A stretch of DNA of 8,110 bases from Anaerolineaceae bacterium UBA5838 (GTDB lineage Bacteria > Chloroflexota > Anaerolineae > Anaerolineales > Anaerolineaceae), in the NCBI GenBank assembly GCA_002432795.1, contig DJGU01000119.1, positions 1-8,110 on the forward strand, given 5' to 3'. The position numbers and the translations under genes were made by a program. Positions 6,140 to 8,110 of this stretch are shown here, in pieces. Every line of letters starts with the position of its first letter. Position 1 is the first letter of the stretch. The notes beneath the pieces are model-generated. The model was not told the origin of the DNA. It was given only the letters and a program-made list of their open reading frames with translations, and did not search any database.

Positions 6140-7107
6140 TCGAGGATCGTGAAAAGCCTCAACAACTCTTCGTCCAAAGGTTTGCTCTTACCAACAATGT
6201 CAGCCAGGGGTGTTGTGACAATGTGGTTTTCCTTGATGCCAACCAATACTCCGAACTCTTCACGCTCGATTGCTTCAATGGCTCCCAATCCAAACTTGCT
6301 GCCCAGAACCCGATCAGCGGCAGTAGGTTCACCACCCCTTTGAACATGCCCCAAAATGGTTGAACGCACGCTGAATCCGAGCCGATCACGATTAGTTTTG
6401 AAATACTCAGTAAGGGCGGCGGCATTATACTTCGCGCCTTCGGCAGTAACGATAATGGCATGCGATTTCCCATGCTCATATGCCAAACGGAGGGTTTCCG
6501 CCAGAGTTTCAACGTCCGTATCATGCTCGGGCAAGGTGATTGCTTCAGCACCGCCTGCTAAACCCGACATCAACGCAATATAGCCACAGTTGCGCCCCAT
6601 GACTTCAACGATAAACGCGCGCTGATGTGAAGATGCGGTTACCTTCAGGCGATCGATTGCCTCAAGAGCAATGTTGAGCGCTGTATCTACACCGAGAGTT
6701 ATATCTGACCCAAATAAGTCATTGTCAATAGTTGATGCAATTCCCACCACAGGGAACCCCATTTCAGAGAGGTTATAACTGCCGGTTTGGGTACCATTCC
6801 CACCAATAACTACCAAAGCATCCACACCCCGCCTGTTGAGACTTCTAATGGCTCTCTCCCGTCCTTCAACAGTTTTGAATTCTTCGCAGCGAGCACTTCC
6901 AAGGATGGTGCCGCCGCGCTGAAGGATGCCGCCAACCTCACGTGTACCCATGGGCTCAAACAAACCATCGATCAGCCCCTGGTATCCATTTCTGACGCCA
7001 AAGGTCGACCAACCTTTGCTTACAGCACAACGAACAACCGAGCGGATGGCAGCATTCATACCGGGCGCATCCCCACCACTGGTCAAAACGGCAATTCTCT
7101 GAATCAT
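6136..7107 (-). CDS. pfkA: 6-phosphofructokinase (ATP-dependent type)
   Basis: This 323-residue enzyme (E. coli PfkA has 320) phosphorylates fructose 6-phosphate to the 1,6-bisphosphate, the committed step of glycolysis in the cytoplasm. The N-terminus LTSGGDAPGMNAAIR contains the phosphate-binding glycines. The nucleotide loop GGNGT (102-106) keeps the Gly typical of ATP enzymes rather than the Asp of pyrophosphate-dependent enzymes. STIDND (125-130) holds the catalytic base Asp, and a Ser replaces the Lys of PPi enzymes. VMGR (about 169-172), AEGAK and LGHVQRGGEPTAADR complete the fructose-6-phosphate site. One oddity is Asn104 where E. coli has the magnesium-ligating Asp103. The ATG at 7107 is preferred because GAGG (7113-7116) lies five bases before it on this strand; a GTG at 7113 would overlap that site. 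The gene is convergent with prfB, overlapping stop to stop, and divergent from a NarL-like regulator. Confidence 0.94.
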   Translation of the reverse strand: MIQRIAVLTSGGDAPGMNAAIRSVVRCAVSKGWSTFGVRNGYQGLIDGLFEPMGTREVGGILQRGGTILGSARCEEFKTVEGRERAIRSLNRRGVDALVVIGGNGTQTGSYNLSEMGFPVVGIASTIDNDLFGSDITLGVDTALNIALEAIDRLKVTASSHQRAFIVEVMGRNCGYIALMSGLAGGAEAITLPEHDTDVETLAETLRLAYEHGKSHAIIVTAEGAKYNAAALTEYFKTNRDRLGFSVRSTILGHVQRGGEPTAADRVLGSKFGLGAIEAIEREEFGVLVGIKENHIVTTPLADIVGKSKPLDEELLRLFTILD

Positions 7108-7140
7108 GATCACCTCGCTTATAGATTGTTTTCAGGGTCT

Positions 7141-7169
7141 ATTATAATTCAATGCAATTGTACTCTAAG
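7141..7169 (-). promoter_or_regulatory. Candidate pfkA promoter (minus strand)
   Basis: Read on the minus strand, TATAAT occupies 7146 to 7141, which would start transcription near 7134 and give a leader of about 27 bases before the pfkA ATG at 7107. The -35 region is poor: CTTAGA at 7169-7164 with 17-base spacing. The -10 shares four bases with the plus-strand -10 of the neighbouring regulator gene. Confidence 0.45.
7143..7148 (+). promoter_or_regulatory. Candidate -10 box for the regulator gene
   Basis: A perfect TATAAT predicts transcription from about 7155, 23 bases before the first ATG at 7178. The -35 region is weak; TATAGA at 7120-7125 with 17-base spacing is the best match and agrees at three of six positions. 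A poor -35 suggests dependence on an activator, or only modest expression. Confidence 0.5.
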
Positions 7170-7197
7170 AGGAAATTATGACAGAGGAAATTATGAC
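7168..7197 (+). repeat. Exact 15-bp tandem repeat carrying RBS and start codon twice
   Basis: AGAGGAAATTATGAC occurs twice without a gap or mismatch, at 7168-7182 and 7183-7197. Each copy holds a GAGGA ribosome-binding site and an ATG, at 7178 and 7193. Because 15 bases are five codons, both ATGs are in the same frame, and the protein can begin MTEEIMTKDI or MTKDI. Confidence 0.97.
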
Positions 7198-7978
7198 GAA
7201 AGATATTCTTGTCTCCATATTAAGTGATGATTTGTTCTCCTTAAACTGGATGTCCATGTTGGTGGTGAGGGATTGGCGCACGCGGGTTTTCACCGAAGCA
7301 GGCTTAATGAATCCCTTGCAGTCAGAAGATGTCGGATCCATACGATACGTTGATGTAGTTGTGGCAGATATCGATTCTTTTGTCCAAAACACGAATCTCT
7401 TTTCTAATCTGAACCAATACCTCGTGGAGAATCCGTCAATTATTGTTTTGGGTGTAGGAACCAGAATTGAACCTTTGTTCTTTCATCGAATACCTGCGGG
7501 CAATATTGGAGGATATTTATTGAAATCTGAGATTTCTTCATCATTGGGATGGGCCATCAATTTTGCAAATCAAGGTTCGCTTGTATTCACCCCGGGGGCT
7601 CAGCAAGCAGCTTTTGCGCTCGGATACAGCTCGAAAAAACCTGTCAGGGTAGTCAAATCCCGCATCTACCCTGGCATGACCGATCGGCAGTCAGAAATTG
7701 CGCGTTTGGCGATCATTTTTTCAGTAGGGCGTCGCGATCTGGCTGACGAATTGAAGATATCGGATCAATGGAGCTATGGAGTAGTTAGCGAACTCTACGA
7801 GAAGTTGGGATTAAATGAACTGGCACAAGATCAGGACGACATCATTGCCTATCTCGAAGATGATCCTGTGATCAAGTTGCACATCGATGAGATCCTCGCC
7901 GAATTGGGCACCAGCAAGAAAGCCAAAGACCTGGAGACTCTTGCGTTCCATATTTTGACGCTACCTGAAATAAGTTAA
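7178..7978 (+). CDS. Atypical NarL/LuxR-type response regulator-like protein
   Basis: This 266-residue protein (261 from the second start at 7193) is probably a DNA-binding regulator. Residues about 9-125 resemble a receiver domain. An acidic pair (Asp17-Asp18) sits after the first strand, the Asp64 of VDVVVAD occupies the phospho-acceptor position, and GGYLLK places a conserved Lys at 116. The switch Thr/Ser expected after the fourth strand (IIVLG) is replaced by Gly92, and the usual MP after the Asp is absent. Residues about 167-213, starting TDRQSEIARL and ending YEKLGL, align with the LuxR helix-turn-helix, though the recognition helix (SDQWSYGVVS) is unusual. A tail of about 53 residues, rich in acidic and helical segments, follows the DNA-binding domain and is not recognised. 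No sensor kinase is adjacent. Its divergence from pfkA makes control of that gene or of itself conceivable, but nothing shows this. It could also be a phosphorylation-independent pseudo-receiver regulator. Confidence 0.65.
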   Translation: MTEEIMTKDILVSILSDDLFSLNWMSMLVVRDWRTRVFTEAGLMNPLQSEDVGSIRYVDVVVADIDSFVQNTNLFSNLNQYLVENPSIIVLGVGTRIEPLFFHRIPAGNIGGYLLKSEISSSLGWAINFANQGSLVFTPGAQQAAFALGYSSKKPVRVVKSRIYPGMTDRQSEIARLAIIFSVGRRDLADELKISDQWSYGVVSELYEKLGLNELAQDQDDIIAYLEDDPVIKLHIDEILAELGTSKKAKDLETLAFHILTLPEIS

Positions 7979-8047
7979 ACTTTAGGTTATTAATTGGCTA
8001 CGCGCAATAATGTCTGCCATCCTTTTTACTCGTAGTCCCTGTAAGAT

Positions 8048-8067
8048 GTGATTTGAAAACAAATTAC
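8048..8067. other. Weak inverted repeat in the right-hand intergenic region
   Basis: The 132 bases after the regulator gene hold no convincing gene or strong promoter. The only structure seen is ATTTG (8051-8055) AAAA CAAAT (8060-8064), which extends to an eight-pair stem with one G-U pair. It is AT-rich, and no continuous T tract follows, so it is at most a weak terminator or a protein-binding palindrome. Confidence 0.25.
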
Positions 8068-8110
8068 TTTACTGTGAGCACTATTTAGTACCGGAGTTTC
8101 TCATTTTAGT

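Noticed and set aside
6787..7227. Plus-strand open frame of 146 codons across pfkA and the intergenic region
   Set aside because: It overlaps the clearly supported pfkA on the other strand, then runs through the divergent promoter region, and has no domain.
8053..8087. Promoter at the right edge (TTGAAA at 8053 with TATTTA at 8082)
   Set aside because: The spacing of 23 bases is too long, and no gene start follows within the window.

Overview
The window looks like a core-chromosome segment from a free-living bacterium of moderate GC content. The proteins suggest Chloroflexota, possibly an Anaerolineae relative: a trigger factor with a long acidic tail, a GGQNVQKN-type RF2, and a Pfk with a GGNGT loop. 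This placement is an impression from sequence style and was not tested by any search. There are no insertion sequences, CRISPR arrays, phage genes or other mobile-element signs. I did not find a clear, previously undescribed system. The noteworthy signals are mostly in gene-expression architecture.

Layout. A near-consensus sigma70-type promoter (42-70) drives a tRNA-Leu(UAG) gene (82-163). With no visible terminator, it is followed by a tightly packed plus-strand run: tig (trigger factor), clpP (ClpP peptidase), a NagD-like HAD phosphatase, rlmN (23S rRNA/tRNA m2A methyltransferase), ftsY (SRP receptor GTPase) and prfB (RF2, with the classical programmed +1 frameshift). prfB meets the minus-strand pfkA (6-phosphofructokinase) tail to tail, with the stop codons overlapping. 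pfkA is divergent from an atypical NarL/LuxR-like regulator across a short intergenic region. That region contains a perfectly palindromic ATTATAAT that gives a TATAAT -10 to both strands. The last 132 bases are non-coding, with only a weak inverted repeat.

How the genes fit together. The plus-strand run is a protein-biogenesis and quality-control cluster. It covers leucine decoding, co-translational folding (Tig), proteolysis (ClpP), ribosome/tRNA modification (RlmN), membrane targeting of nascent chains (FtsY) and termination at UGA/UAA (RF2). Internal promoter candidates before clpP and ftsY suggest that parts of it can be expressed separately. The ftsY promoter candidate would start transcription at the A of the ATG, giving a leaderless mRNA. 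The right-hand end pairs a glycolytic control enzyme with an orphan regulator whose receiver-like domain lacks a canonical switch residue. That regulator's ribosome-binding site and start codon are exactly duplicated in a 15-bp tandem repeat.

Several start codons below are re-assigned from ribosome-binding-site spacing and family N-termini: tig TTG 195, clpP ATG 1661, rlmN ATG 3079, pfkA ATG 7107 and prfB ATG 5056. All functional calls come from motif recognition by eye.
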